Positions 43,941 through 52,928 of a stretch of DNA of 64,000 bases are shown here, piece by piece. The notes beneath the pieces are model-generated. The model was given only the letters and a program-made list of their open reading frames with translations, was not told the DNA's origin and did no database searches. This DNA is from Rossellomorea sp. BNER (lineage in GTDB: Bacteria; Bacillota; Bacilli; Bacillales; Bacillaceae_B), in NCBI GenBank assembly GCA_024213275.1, contig JANAVG010000002.1, positions 124,001 to 188,000 on the forward strand, written 5' to 3'. How positions within the stretch are numbered: the first letter of the stretch is position 1; every line of letters begins with the position of its first letter. A program made the translations under genes and the position numbers.

Positions 43941-45125
43941 GTGAGTAACTATACATATAAAAGAATTCATCTAATTGTTATGGATTCAGTTGGAATTGGT
44001 GAAGCACCAGATGCAGAAATGTTCAATGATAAAGGTTCTGATACATTAGGGCATATTGCTCGGCATATGGGCGGTTTGAAGATGCCTAATATAGCAAAGC
44101 TGGGCTTATCAAATATAAGAGAAATAAAAGGAATTGAAAAACAGCAAAAGCCATTAGCTCATTATACGAAAATGCAAGAATCATCAGTAGGGAAAGATAC
44201 AATGACAGGTCACTGGGAGCTTATGGGGCTTCATATTGATACACCTTTTAAAGTATATCCAGAAGGATTCCCTGAAGATTTATTAACAAAGCTCGAGGCA
44301 GAAACCGGCAGACCGATCATTGGGAATAAACCTGCAAGTGGTACAGAGATCATTGAAGAATTAGGGAAAGAACATATGGAGACAGGGGCTATAATTGTCT
44401 ATACATCTGCAGACCCTGTTCTTCAAATTGCTGCACATGAAGAAATTATTCCAATTGAAGAGCAATACAAAATTTGTGAAATTGCTAGGGAATTAACAAA
44501 GGACGATAAATACTTAGTAGGAAGAGTTATTGCCCGCCCATTTGTAGGTGAGCCAGGGAATTTTAAACGTACATCGAACCGTCATGACTATGCTTTAAAA
44601 CCTTTTGATCGCACGGTAATGAATGAATTAAAGGATTCAGGATACGATGTCGTTGCGATTGGGAAAATCTCTGATATCTACAACGGTGAAGGAGTGACAG
44701 AAGCCCTTCGTACGAAGTCAAACGAGGATGGTATGGATCAATTTATCCAAGCCTTCGATAAAACGTTTACTGGATTAAGCTTTTTAAATTTAGTCGACTT
44801 TGATGCCTTATATGGACATCGTCGTGACCCAGAAGGCTACGGAAAAGCATTGGAGGAATTTGATGCAAGACTTCCAGAAGTATTTGAAAAAATGACTGAA
44901 GATGACTTGTTAATCATTACGGCAGATCACGGAAATGACCCGATTCATCATGGAACAGATCATACAAGAGAGTATGTTCCATTACTTGTGTACTCAAAGG
45001 ATATTAAAGAAGGAAAAGAGTTGTCAATTAGAAAAACATTTGCGGACGTAGGGGCAACAGTAGCTGATAATTTTAATGTGAAAATGCCAAAGCATGGAGA
45101 AAGCTTTTTAAAGGAGATTAAGTAA
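43941..45125 (+). CDS. deoB: Phosphopentomutase
   Basis: A 394-aa alkaline-phosphatase-fold mutase that interconverts (deoxy)ribose 1-phosphate and 5-phosphate. Metal ligands lie in [14 protein letters not shown] and [19 protein letters not shown]; the phosphorylated Thr87 is in [10 protein letters not shown]. The length equals B. subtilis Drm. AGGAGG at 43929-43934 fits the GTG at 43941; the ATG at 43935 touches it and cannot be used. First gene of deoB-punA-pdp. Confidence 0.95.
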   Translation: MSNYTYKRIHLIVMDSVGIGEAPDAEMFNDKGSDTLGHIARHMGGLKMPNIAKLGLSNIREIKGIEKQQKPLAHYTKMQESSVGKDTMTGHWELMGLHIDTPFKVYPEGFPEDLLTKLEAETGRPIIGNKPASGTEIIEELGKEHMETGAIIVYTSADPVLQIAAHEEIIPIEEQYKICEIARELTKDDKYLVGRVIARPFVGEPGNFKRTSNRHDYALKPFDRTVMNELKDSGYDVVAIGKISDIYNGEGVTEALRTKSNEDGMDQFIQAFDKTFTGLSFLNLVDFDALYGHRRDPEGYGKALEEFDARLPEVFEKMTEDDLLIITADHGNDPIHHGTDHTREYVPLLVYSKDIKEGKELSIRKTFADVGATVADNFNVKMPKHGESFLKEIK

Positions 45126-45139
45126 GGAGAATGAATATT

Positions 45140-45961
45140 ATGGATTACGACAAAATTGGAAATGCAGCGAAGCTGTTAAAAAATAAATATACAGGAATAC
45201 CAAGAATCGGACTTATCTTAGGGTCGGGACTAGGAGTATTAGCAGATGAAATTGAAAATCCAGTAAGAGTTCCTTATAAAGAAATCCCGAATTTCCCTGT
45301 TTCTACTGTTGCCGGTCATGCTGGACAACTTGTGTTCGGACAATTAAGCGGTGTAGAAGTTGTAGCCATGCAAGGACGCTTTCATTACTATGAAGGTTAC
45401 GGATTTGATCAAGTAACCTTTCCAGTTCGAGTAATGAAGGAACTGGGTGTAGAAACCTTAATCGTAACGAATGCTGCAGGCGGTGTGAATGAAAACTTCA
45501 AGGCAGGTGACTTGATGATCATTTCTGATCATATTAATAATATGGGAGGAAATCCGCTAATTGGACCAAACGATTCAAGATTAGGGGTTCGTTTCCCTGA
45601 TATGTCCACTGCCTACAATAAGGAATTACGAAAGCTCGCCAAAGAAATTGCTGAAAAAATTTCCCTTTCTGTACAGGAGGGGGTATATGTTGGAAACACC
45701 GGACCTACGTACGAAACTCCAGCAGAAGTTCGATTAGCTAGAACATTAGGTGGAGATGCAGTAGGAATGTCCACTGTACCAGAAGTTATTGTAGCAAGAC
45801 ATGCTGGAATAGAGGTTCTAGGAATTTCTTGTATCTCTAATATGGCTGCTGGAATTTTAGATCAACCTCTTACACATGATGAGGTCATGGAAACAACTGA
45901 AAAAGTAAAAGCGGACTTTTTAGCATATGTGAAAGAAATAGTTAAATCAATAAATAACTAG
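45140..45961 (+). CDS. punA: Purine nucleoside phosphorylase (PupG/PunA type)
   Basis: A 273-aa trimeric-type phosphorylase acting on guanosine and inosine and their deoxy forms. Seen are [18 protein letters not shown] (phosphate-binding Ser), [33 protein letters not shown] and [18 protein letters not shown] (the Glu/Met region). It corresponds to B. subtilis PupG. AAGGAG is too close to the ATG at 45131, so I use the ATG at 45140. It lies 14 bp after deoB. Confidence 0.94.
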   Translation: MDYDKIGNAAKLLKNKYTGIPRIGLILGSGLGVLADEIENPVRVPYKEIPNFPVSTVAGHAGQLVFGQLSGVEVVAMQGRFHYYEGYGFDQVTFPVRVMKELGVETLIVTNAAGGVNENFKAGDLMIISDHINNMGGNPLIGPNDSRLGVRFPDMSTAYNKELRKLAKEIAEKISLSVQEGVYVGNTGPTYETPAEVRLARTLGGDAVGMSTVPEVIVARHAGIEVLGISCISNMAAGILDQPLTHDEVMETTEKVKADFLAYVKEIVKSINN

Positions 45962-45983
45962 AAAAACAAAAGTGGTGAACGTA

Positions 45984-47288
45984 ATGAGAATGGTAGACCT
46001 AATTGAAAAAAAAAGAGACGGCAAGGAACTGAATACTGAAGAAATTCAATATATTATTAATGGTTATACAGATGGTTCAATTCCAGATTATCAAATCAGT
46101 GCATTAACAATGGCTATTTACTTCAAAGGAATGACTGAAAAAGAAAGAGCTGATTTAACGATGGCGATGGTGGAGTCAGGTGATCAAATTGATCTCACTG
46201 CCATTAAGGGTGTAAAGGTTGATAAACACTCAACAGGTGGAGTCGGTGATACGACTACACTCGTCTTAGGTCCACTAGTAGCTGCAGTGGGTGTTCCAGT
46301 GGCGAAAATGAGTGGACGTGGATTAGGCCATACAGGTGGAACAATTGATAAATTAGAGGCAGTTCCTGGCTTCCATGTTGAGATTGAGAATGAAGAATTC
46401 ATCCGTCTTGTAAATGAAAATAACCTTGCTGTTATTGGCCAAAGCGGTAATCTAACACCAGCTGATAAGAAATTATATTCTTTACGTGATGTAACAGCGA
46501 CAGTAAACAGTATCCCACTAATCGCAAGCTCAATTATGAGTAAAAAGATCGCAGCTGGTGCTGATGCCATTGTTCTTGATGTAAAAACCGGTGCTGGGGC
46601 CTTCATGAAGAGTTTGGATGATTCAAAGGAACTAGCTCAAGCAATGGTCAACATTGGGAATAATGTTGGTCGAAAAACGATGGCGGTCATCTCAGATATG
46701 AGTCAGCCTTTAGGATTTGCAATCGGAAATGCACTTGAGGTAAAAGAAGCCATTGACACGCTTCGAGGAGAAGGACCGAAAGACTTAACAGAGCTTTGCT
46801 TGGCACTTGGGAGCCATATGGTTTATCTAGCTAACAAAGCATCTTCCCTAGAAGAAGCAAGACAAAAGCTGGAAGAAGTCGTCAATAATGGTTCTGCACT
46901 TGAATCGTTTAAAACTTTCTTACAATCACAAGGTGGGGATGCATCGGTCGTTGATGATCCGGATACACTGCCAAAAGCTAAATACGTAGTAGAACTACCT
47001 GCGAAAAAAGAAGGATACGTATCTGAGATTGTCGCGGATGCTGTAGGAACAGCCGCAATGTGGCTAGGAGCTGGACGCGCAACAAAAGAATCACAAATCG
47101 ATTTAGCTGTCGGCCTTGAGCTTCGTAAGAAAATGGGTGATTTCGTACAACAAGGTGAATCACTAGTCACCATCCACAGTAATCAAGAAGATATTGAGAA
47201 AGTAAAGGAAAAGCTTTATGAAAGCATTAGTATATCAGAAGAAAAAGTAGAAGCCCCTACACTTATCCATGGTGAAATAACAAACTAG
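45984..47288 (+). CDS. pdp: Pyrimidine-nucleoside phosphorylase
   Basis: A 434-aa enzyme that phosphorolyses uridine, thymidine and deoxyuridine. It carries the family signature [20 protein letters not shown] (around residues 111-130), phosphate-binding [27 protein letters not shown] and the C-terminal domain. B. subtilis Pdp has 433 aa, but there it lies with dra-nupC; here it completes a deoB-punA-pdp operon, as in several other Bacilli. ATG 45984 follows a GGTGAACG site. A strong terminator follows. Confidence 0.95.
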   Translation: MRMVDLIEKKRDGKELNTEEIQYIINGYTDGSIPDYQISALTMAIYFKGMTEKERADLTMAMVESGDQIDLTAIKGVKVDKHSTGGVGDTTTLVLGPLVAAVGVPVAKMSGRGLGHTGGTIDKLEAVPGFHVEIENEEFIRLVNENNLAVIGQSGNLTPADKKLYSLRDVTATVNSIPLIASSIMSKKIAAGADAIVLDVKTGAGAFMKSLDDSKELAQAMVNIGNNVGRKTMAVISDMSQPLGFAIGNALEVKEAIDTLRGEGPKDLTELCLALGSHMVYLANKASSLEEARQKLEEVVNNGSALESFKTFLQSQGGDASVVDDPDTLPKAKYVVELPAKKEGYVSEIVADAVGTAAMWLGAGRATKESQIDLAVGLELRKKMGDFVQQGESLVTIHSNQEDIEKVKEKLYESISISEEKVEAPTLIHGEITN

Positions 47289-47298
47289 AGAAAACAAT

Positions 47299-47336
47299 GC
47301 TGGCCCCGTCAACTATTAGGGGGCCAGCTTTTTTTA
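47299..47336 (+). terminator. deoB-punA-pdp terminator
   Basis: GCTGGCCCC and GGGGCCAGC form a 9-bp GC-rich stem, followed by seven T. Confidence 0.9.
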
Positions 47337-47637
47337 GTTTGAATTTTTCTCTATGATAGCTTATAAAAGCATTTTTCCTTAACGTTGTTGTTTTTATAGG
47401 AAAACGACATAGTGGTTAGTCTTAATAAAGAAAATACAGATTTTGCAGTTTTAAAATTATGGATTTGCGCCTTAAAAATACAACATTCCCCATTCAATTT
47501 TTTCTAATAAAACGATCAATTTTTCGATTCCTTCCTTAAGAAACAAATTCAATTTTGTTTTGAAAAAGAAAATCTCCATCCCCCGCAAGTCAACTACCGA
47601 TAAAAAATAAAGCAAAATCAACACATAGGAAATAACT

Positions 47638-47665
47638 GTATAAAAACTATGAAAATGGAAAAAAT
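47638..47665 (+). promoter_or_regulatory. Candidate forespore (sigma-F/G) promoter of dacF
   Basis: GTATA (47638-47642) and GGAAAAAAT (47657-47665) resemble the sigma-F/G elements, but the 14-bp spacing is a little short. dacF is forespore-expressed in B. subtilis. The remainder of the AT-rich gene-free stretch 47337-47711 shows nothing else. Confidence 0.35.
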
Positions 47666-47711
47666 GGTGCTATGTAGATTGATTTTATTTAGATTGAATG
47701 GAGGTCTATCA

Positions 47712-48881
47712 ATGAAAAGAGTGTTATCAATCCTTTTATTTATGGCTTTAATATCATCTCTATTAACCCCATTAGCTTCTGCAGAGGGAAATAAGTCAGA
47801 GCTTGCGAATGGAGCGAAATCCGCAATTTTGATTGAACGGGACACTGGGGCAGTATTATACGATAAAAATAGTCATGAAAAACTAGCTCCTGCTTCTATG
47901 ACTAAAATTATGACCATGATTTTAATAATGGAAGCTCTCGATAAGGGGCAAATTAATTGGAACGATAAAGTAAGAACAAGTGAATATGCTGCTTCAATGG
48001 GAGGATCACAGATTTTTCTAGAAGCAGGAGAAGAAATGACTGTTAAGGAGATGCTTAAGGGAATATCTATTGGTTCGGCCAATGACGCATCTGTTGCAAT
48101 GGCAGAACATATCTCAGGCAGTGAACAAGCTTTTGTAGATAAAATGAATCAAAAGGTGAAAGAATTAGGTTTGAAAGATACGAAATTTCAAAACCCAACA
48201 GGACTTCCAGCTCAAGACCATTATAGCTCAGCTTATGATATGGGAATGATGGCAAAAGAGCTATTAAAGTATGAAAAAATCACAAAATTTACAGGCACGT
48301 ATGAATCTTATTTACGAGAAGACTCAGATAAAAAGTTTTGGCTTGTCAATACAAATAAACTAGTTCGTTTTTACCCTGGGGTAGATGGGTTAAAAACGGG
48401 CTTCACAAGTGAAGCAAAATACTGTTTAACCGCTACTGCTAAAAAGAATGATATGAGGGTTGTTGCTGTAGTATTCGGTCTAAAGTCATCAAAAGATCGT
48501 AATGCTGAAGTAAGCAAAATGCTAGATTATGCATTTAGTCAATATCAAACCAAGCCACTTTATGATAAAGGACAAATTTTAGGGAAAACAAAGGTATCAA
48601 AAGGAAAGACAGAAAAAGTGGAAGCAATGACGGATGAACCCATTTCATTACTTACAAAAAAAGGTGAAAAACTTAATGACATCGAGAAAAAAATAACACT
48701 AGACCGTGATTTAAAAGCTCCTATTAAAAAAGGAGAAGAAATTGGGGAAGTGGTTATTGAAAAAGGTGGAAAAGTTTTATCTGAAACTCCCCTTGTAGCA
48801 AAAGAAACTGTACCAGAAGCAGGTTGGTGGGAATTGTATAAAAGATCGTTCGGTATGTTTACAAAAGTGGATTCTCCTTAA
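47712..48881 (+). CDS. dacF: Forespore D-alanyl-D-alanine carboxypeptidase DacF
   Basis: A 389-aa penicillin-binding protein, the same length as B. subtilis DacF. Signal peptide residues 1-24 (ending ASA), SxxK box SMTK (Ser62-Lys65), SAN (122-124), KTG in GVDGLKTGFT, a PBP5-like C-terminal domain and an amphipathic tail GWWELYKRSFGMF. DacF helps set the cross-linking of spore cortex peptidoglycan. ATG 47712 has GGAGGTCTATCA upstream; the 21-codon extension is rejected. It lies directly before spoIIA, as in B. subtilis, where dacF read-through transcribes spoIIA late. Confidence 0.93.
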   Translation: MKRVLSILLFMALISSLLTPLASAEGNKSELANGAKSAILIERDTGAVLYDKNSHEKLAPASMTKIMTMILIMEALDKGQINWNDKVRTSEYAASMGGSQIFLEAGEEMTVKEMLKGISIGSANDASVAMAEHISGSEQAFVDKMNQKVKELGLKDTKFQNPTGLPAQDHYSSAYDMGMMAKELLKYEKITKFTGTYESYLREDSDKKFWLVNTNKLVRFYPGVDGLKTGFTSEAKYCLTATAKKNDMRVVAVVFGLKSSKDRNAEVSKMLDYAFSQYQTKPLYDKGQILGKTKVSKGKTEKVEAMTDEPISLLTKKGEKLNDIEKKITLDRDLKAPIKKGEEIGEVVIEKGGKVLSETPLVAKETVPEAGWWELYKRSFGMFTKVDSP

Positions 48882-48927
48882 AAACTTTCACTAATTATGC
48901 CGAATTTCTTCTAGTTTTGTCACCATG

Positions 48928-48956
48928 AAGGAATCTTTCCTAAACTTATAGAATGA
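48928..48956 (+). promoter_or_regulatory. Sigma-H-type promoter of the spoIIA operon
   Basis: AAGGAATC (from 48928) and ATAGAATGA (48948-48956) fit RnAGGAwWW and RnnGAATww; the distance of 18 nt between AGGA and GAAT is standard. The spoIIA operon is known to start from a sigma-H promoter. Confidence 0.65.
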
Positions 48957-48997
48957 CTCACTATACGATAAAAAAGGAGGCTTATCTGTAGTGAGTC
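48955..48997 (+). promoter_or_regulatory. Hairpin enclosing the spoIIAA ribosome binding site and start
   Basis: GACTCACTA (48955-48963) is exactly complementary to TAGTGAGTC (48989-48997), which contains the GTG start codon. The loop holds AAAAAAGGAGG. Transcripts from the sigma-H promoter should start near 48962 and lack the left arm; dacF read-through transcripts would contain it. Confidence 0.5.
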
Positions 48998-49341
48998 TTT
49001 CAATTAATTTAGAAGTGAAGAAGGATGTTCTATGTGTTCGCTTAAGTGGAGAGTTGGATCATCATACGGCAGAACAATTAAGGGAACAAGTGTCCAAAGT
49101 TATTGAAGAGAATGGGATTAAACACATTGTATTAAATCTTGAAGAGTTAGGGTTTATGGATAGCTCTGGATTAGGTGTCATCCTAGGTCGGTATAAGCAA
49201 ATTAAACAAAAGCACGGTGAAATGGTTGTGTGTGCAATATCCCCAGCAGTAAAGCGATTATTTGAAATGTCAGGATTGTTCAAAATTCTTCGATTAGAGA
49301 CGTCAGAAGAATATGCATTACAAAGTTTGGGGGTAGCATAA
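48991..49341 (+). CDS. spoIIAA: Anti-sigma-F factor antagonist SpoIIAA
   Basis: A 116-aa STAS-domain protein. [16 protein letters not shown] carries Ser58, the residue phosphorylated by SpoIIAB. When dephosphorylated by SpoIIE, SpoIIAA binds SpoIIAB and frees sigma-F in the forespore. GTG start with AAAAGGAGG upstream. First gene of spoIIAA-AB-AC. Confidence 0.97.
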   Translation: MSLSINLEVKKDVLCVRLSGELDHHTAEQLREQVSKVIEENGIKHIVLNLEELGFMDSSGLGVILGRYKQIKQKHGEMVVCAISPAVKRLFEMSGLFKILRLETSEEYALQSLGVA

Positions 49342-49342
49342 A

Positions 49343-49783
49343 ATGAGAAATGAAATGAATATCCAATTCAGTGCTCTCAGCCAAAATGAATCATTTGCAC
49401 GTGTAACAGTAGCAGCTTTTATTGCACAATTAGACCCTACCATGGATGAACTAACAGAAATTAAAACAGTTGTTTCTGAAGCTGTAACGAATGCGATTAT
49501 CCATGGGTACGATAATAACCCTTCAGGAATTGTTTATATCTCCGTCCTCATGGAAGAAGGATTAATTGATTTAACCATTAAAGATGATGGAATGGGAATC
49601 AACGATGTAGAGGAAGCACGTCAGCCATTATTTACGACAAAACCGGAGTTAGAACGATCAGGTATGGGCTTTACAATTATGGAGAATTTTATGGACGATG
49701 TAGAAATTCAATCACAACCAGGTACAGGCACCATAATACGTCTAAAGAAGCATTTGGCCAAAAGTAAAGCGCTATGCAATTAA
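49343..49783 (+). CDS. spoIIAB: Anti-sigma-F factor and kinase SpoIIAB
   Basis: A 146-aa GHKL ATPase/kinase. The N box is [14 protein letters not shown], the G1 box IKDDGMGI and the G2 box [13 protein letters not shown]. It holds sigma-F inactive and phosphorylates SpoIIAA. The ATG is one base past the spoIIAA stop, indicating tight coupling, which keeps partner proteins in ratio. Confidence 0.97.
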   Translation: MRNEMNIQFSALSQNESFARVTVAAFIAQLDPTMDELTEIKTVVSEAVTNAIIHGYDNNPSGIVYISVLMEEGLIDLTIKDDGMGINDVEEARQPLFTTKPELERSGMGFTIMENFMDDVEIQSQPGTGTIIRLKKHLAKSKALCN

Positions 49784-49795
49784 GGAGTCGTGCCG

Positions 49796-50560
49796 ATGGA
49801 TGTGGAACTGAAAAATAATAAAGAGCAGCAAAGCTTCTTAAAAGACCATGAAGTGAAGGAGCTTATCCAAAAGAGCCAGAATGGAGATCAAAGTGCACGA
49901 GATTTAATTGTGCAAAAAAACATGAGACTTGTCTGGTCTGTTGTTCAACGTTTTTTAAATCGTGGCTATGAGCCAGATGATCTCTTTCAAATTGGCAGCA
50001 TAGGATTATTAAAATCTGTCGATAAATTTGATTTATCCTATGATGTGAAATTTTCTACCTATGCTGTCCCGATGATCATCGGTGAGATACAAAGGTTTAT
50101 TCGCGATGATGGGACCGTCAAAGTCAGCCGTTCCTTAAAGGAAATGGGGAATCGAATTCGTAAAACTAAAGATGAATTATCGAAAAAGTTGGGAAGAGTA
50201 CCAACGATCAATGAACTTGCTGAACATCTTGAGCTGACACCTGAAGAAATTATTATGGCTCAGGAGGCCAGTAGGGCACCTTCCTCTATTCATGAAACAG
50301 TGTACGAAAACGATGGAGACCCCATTACACTCCTAGATCAAATCGCGGATCAAACGGATAACAAATGGTTTGATAAAATTGCCCTTAAAGAAGCCATCCG
50401 TGAATTGGATGACCGTGAACGACTAATCGTATATTTAAGATACTATAAGGATAAAACCCAATCAGAAGTAGCCGACCGGCTGGGTATATCGCAAGTTCAA
50501 GTATCAAGGCTAGAAAAGAAAATATTAAAGAATATGAAAGAAAGAATGGACCTTACATAG
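49796..50560 (+). CDS. sigF: Forespore sigma factor F (SpoIIAC)
   Basis: A 254-aa sigma-70-family factor, first compartment-specific factor of the forespore. Region 2 includes RLVWSVVQRFLNRGYEPDDL, FQIGSIGLLKSVDKFD and FSTYAVPMIIGEIQRFIRDD; region 4 includes DRERLIVYLRYYKDKTQSEV and GISQVQVSRLEKKIL. Nearly identical to B. subtilis SigF (255 aa). AAGGAG suits ATG 49796 better than GTG 49790. Last gene of spoIIA; its end overlaps a terminator. Confidence 0.97.
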   Translation: MDVELKNNKEQQSFLKDHEVKELIQKSQNGDQSARDLIVQKNMRLVWSVVQRFLNRGYEPDDLFQIGSIGLLKSVDKFDLSYDVKFSTYAVPMIIGEIQRFIRDDGTVKVSRSLKEMGNRIRKTKDELSKKLGRVPTINELAEHLELTPEEIIMAQEASRAPSSIHETVYENDGDPITLLDQIADQTDNKWFDKIALKEAIRELDDRERLIVYLRYYKDKTQSEVADRLGISQVQVSRLEKKILKNMKERMDLT

Positions 50561-50577
50561 GGATCCATTCTTTTTTT
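50542..50577 (+). terminator. spoIIA terminator
   Basis: AAGAATGGA pairs with TCCATTCTT, and seven T follow. The 5' arm is inside the last sigF codons. Confidence 0.75.
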
Positions 50578-50680
50578 CTTTTTAATGAATGATGAATCTG
50601 CCTCAGGATGTGTGCACAATACAAAAGATCCGCGGTATTTCAAAATTGAATACCTTTATTTTAGCTTATATGGATTTTCG

Positions 50681-51093
50681 CGGTAAGCAAGGCCCTTTTA
50701 GATGCCGTCATTTTTGCTTTTCCGGTTTTTCACGGTAAGCAAGAAGTCCTTGGATGCCGTCATTTTGGCTTTTCGGGTTTTTCGCGGTAAGCAAGGCCCT
50801 TTTAGATGCCGCCTTTTTAGCTTTTCCGGTTTTTCACGGTAAGCAAGAAGCCCTTGGATGCCGTCATTTTGGCTTATATGGATTTTCACGGTAAGCAAGG
50901 CCCTTTTAGATGCCGTCATTTTAGCTTTTCGGGTTTTTCACGGTAAGCAAGAAGTCCTTGGATGCCGTCATTTTGGCTTATATGGATTTTCACGGTAAGC
51001 AAGGCCATTTTTAGATGTCATCATTTTAGCTTTTCCGGTTTTTCACGGAAAGAAATCAATAAATCTTGTCATTTCATCTTACATGGCTTTTCC
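50681..51093. repeat. Tandem array of 52-bp units alternating two types
   Basis: Units start with CGGTAAGCAAG at 50681, 50733, 50785, 50837, 50889, 50941 and 50993 (exact 52-bp steps), then a degenerate CGGAAAGAAA at 51046. Odd units continue GGCCCTTTTAGATGCC; even units continue GAAGTCCTTGGATGCC, so the true period is 104 bp. All share GATGCCGTCATTTT and a TTTTC(A/G) end. A partial unit ends just before 50681. The array occupies the sigF-spoVAA gap. A 73-codon minus-strand frame in it is a by-product; 52 is not a multiple of 3. Confidence 0.9.
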
Positions 51094-51239
51094 CGTCTGC
51101 AAACAACTCTTTAGAAACCCGTTTTTCAGGGATCATATCATGCATAAAAAAAGCTGAAATGTACCTGCAAAAAAGCACCAAAAAGCATCTAAAACCTTTA
51201 TTAACATTAATTGCCTTTATGAAAATATTGTCTTAAATC

Positions 51240-51246
51240 CATACTA
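51240..51246 (+). promoter_or_regulatory. Candidate sigma-G -10 element of spoVAA
   Basis: CATACTA matches the sigma-G -10 consensus and lies 40 bp before spoVAA, whose operon is sigma-G dependent in B. subtilis. The -35 region is not convincing. Confidence 0.4.
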
Positions 51247-51285
51247 CATATACGAGGAGGAAAATCCATAATGTTCAGGAAGTGA

Positions 51286-51915
51286 GTGAATGTGACGGAA
51301 AGTTCAATGTATATCAGGTTAAGACACCGTGTTCAAGCTCGATTAGATAGTGTCATTGTACTTGAAGACATTGCCCAGATAATTGCTCCAGAACAGTATT
51401 TAAAAATTATTAATCGTCTCCCACTTTATACTGTTACGAGGCAGGATAAAAACATCATCATTATCGATGTGATGAAAGTAATAGAAAAAATTACTGAAGT
51501 CGTTAAGGGGATTGATGTTCAAACGATCGGGCCACCTCAAACCATTGTAGAAGTCATCTATGAAAGTAAAAAAGTCTCTCTGCCACTTTTTATTGGGGTT
51601 TGGGTTTTATTATTTGTTGGTGCTTCCCTTGCCATTATGAACTTTCATGAAGATGTGAGTATGAGGGAAGTTCATCAGAGGCTATATACAGTTGTGACGG
51701 GAAATGTTGATGAACATCCTTTATTGTTTCAGATCCCTTATTCATTTGGGTTAGGTCTTGGGATGATTTTATTTTTTAATCACGTATTTAAGAAGAGAAT
51801 TAATGAAGAACCGAGTCCATTAGAGGTTGAAATGTTTAATTACCAGCAGGATCTTGATCACTACGTCATTATGCATGAGAACAAGGAAAGCCTGAAGAAT
51901 TTAGATGATCATTAG
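51286..51915 (+). CDS. spoVAA: Stage V sporulation protein AA
   Basis: A 209-aa protein with a soluble N-terminal region (YIRLRHRVQARLDSVIVL) and two membrane segments (about 99-117 and 150-167); the stretch NEEPSPLEVEMFNYQQDLD matches B. subtilis SpoVAA closely. SpoVA proteins move dipicolinic acid into the spore and out at germination. Start choice is uncertain: GTG 51286 or GTG 51292. A four-codon frame (ATG 51271, stop 51283-51285) with the strong GGAGG sits directly before it and may couple translation. Confidence 0.93.
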   Translation: MNVTESSMYIRLRHRVQARLDSVIVLEDIAQIIAPEQYLKIINRLPLYTVTRQDKNIIIIDVMKVIEKITEVVKGIDVQTIGPPQTIVEVIYESKKVSLPLFIGVWVLLFVGASLAIMNFHEDVSMREVHQRLYTVVTGNVDEHPLLFQIPYSFGLGLGMILFFNHVFKKRINEEPSPLEVEMFNYQQDLDHYVIMHENKESLKNLDDH

Positions 51916-52330
51916 TATTATCCTGACCATGTTAGTAGGGCTTGCTGGAGGACTGGCCGTTGGATCCGGGTTTGTCGCGTTTCTTACAGTGCTTGGAGTT
52001 ATACCAAGGCTGACTCAATTAACGAAAACAATGAAGATGATCTACCATTATGAATGGGCTGTTGTTCTTGGAGCTTTATCAGGGAGTTTAATGAGTTTAA
52101 ATAATTTCGCTTTTCACTGGAGTCCCTATATCCTTGTCCCAATTGGTTTGTTGACAGGTGTGTTTTTTGGAATGCTTGCAGCAGCATTAACGGAAGTCCT
52201 AAATGTCTTACCTATCTTAACTAAAAGGATTGGTGTAAACGAACAAATTATCACGTTATTAATGGCAATTGTCCTAGGGAAAATAGTTGGATCACTTTTC
52301 CATTGGTTGTATTTTGTCCACTTAAATTGA
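51905..52330 (+). CDS. spoVAB: Stage V sporulation protein AB
   Basis: A 141-aa membrane protein with four to five hydrophobic helices, including [18 protein letters not shown] near the start and [19 protein letters not shown]. It overlaps the end of spoVAA by 11 bp. In B. subtilis spoVAC follows; here the next gene, 20 bp on, is spoVAEA. Confidence 0.92.
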   Translation: MIISIILTMLVGLAGGLAVGSGFVAFLTVLGVIPRLTQLTKTMKMIYHYEWAVVLGALSGSLMSLNNFAFHWSPYILVPIGLLTGVFFGMLAAALTEVLNVLPILTKRIGVNEQIITLLMAIVLGKIVGSLFHWLYFVHLN

Positions 52331-52349
52331 AATAGAAAGGGATTCTCAT

Positions 52350-52928
52350 ATGGATAAGAAGCGGAACGTTATTTTGATAACGGATGGAGATGAATATGCT
52401 AGAAAAGCTGTGGAGAGTGTGGCTAAGGAATATGGTGGCCGCTGTATTTCCAATTCACATGGGAACCCTTCTGTTCTAACAGGTTTGCAAATTGTAAAGC
52501 TCATTAAAAAAGCTAAAAGTGATCCCGTTTTTGTCATGTTTGATGATAGTGGTTATTTAGGAGAAGGTGCTGGTGAGACAGCGTTGAAGATTGTTGCCAG
52601 ACATGAGGATATAAATGTACTAGGAATCATCGCAGTAGCTTCGAGAACGAGGCAAGCGGAGTGGACGAGGGTGGATGTTTGTATCGATAAGTTTGGTGAA
52701 TTAACACCGTATGGAGTAGATAAGTTTGGAGTCCCTGAAATGGAAATCGGCAGAATTAATGGTGATACCGTTTATTGCTTGGATCAATTAGATGTACCGA
52801 TCATTGTTGGAATTGGAGACATTGGAAAGATGGCAAGAAGAGATGATTTTTCCAAAGGAGCTCCCATTACCAAACAAGCAGTAGAGTTGATCTTAGAAAG
52901 GAGTGGTTATTTTGACGACCAAGGATGA
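52350..52928 (+). CDS. spoVAEA: Stage V sporulation protein AEA
   Basis: A 192-aa soluble protein like B. subtilis SpoVAEA (203 aa): [55 protein letters not shown] and [20 protein letters not shown] are shared. Its exact role in germination is not settled. GAAAGGGATTCTCAT precedes the ATG. spoVAC, spoVAD and spoVAEB, which normally lie between spoVAB and this gene, are missing. Its end overlaps spoVAF by 17 bp. Confidence 0.93.
   Translation: MDKKRNVILITDGDEYARKAVESVAKEYGGRCISNSHGNPSVLTGLQIVKLIKKAKSDPVFVMFDDSGYLGEGAGETALKIVARHEDINVLGIIAVASRTRQAEWTRVDVCIDKFGELTPYGVDKFGVPEMEIGRINGDTVYCLDQLDVPIIVGIGDIGKMARRDDFSKGAPITKQAVELILERSGYFDDQG

Noticed and set aside
50698..50919. 73-codon minus-strand frame inside the tandem array
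   Set aside because: It only reads repeat sequence; a 52-bp unit shifts frame each time, and there is no binding site or domain.
50681..51093. CRISPR-like array
   Set aside because: Units are contiguous 52-bp repeats without unique spacers, and no cas gene is nearby.
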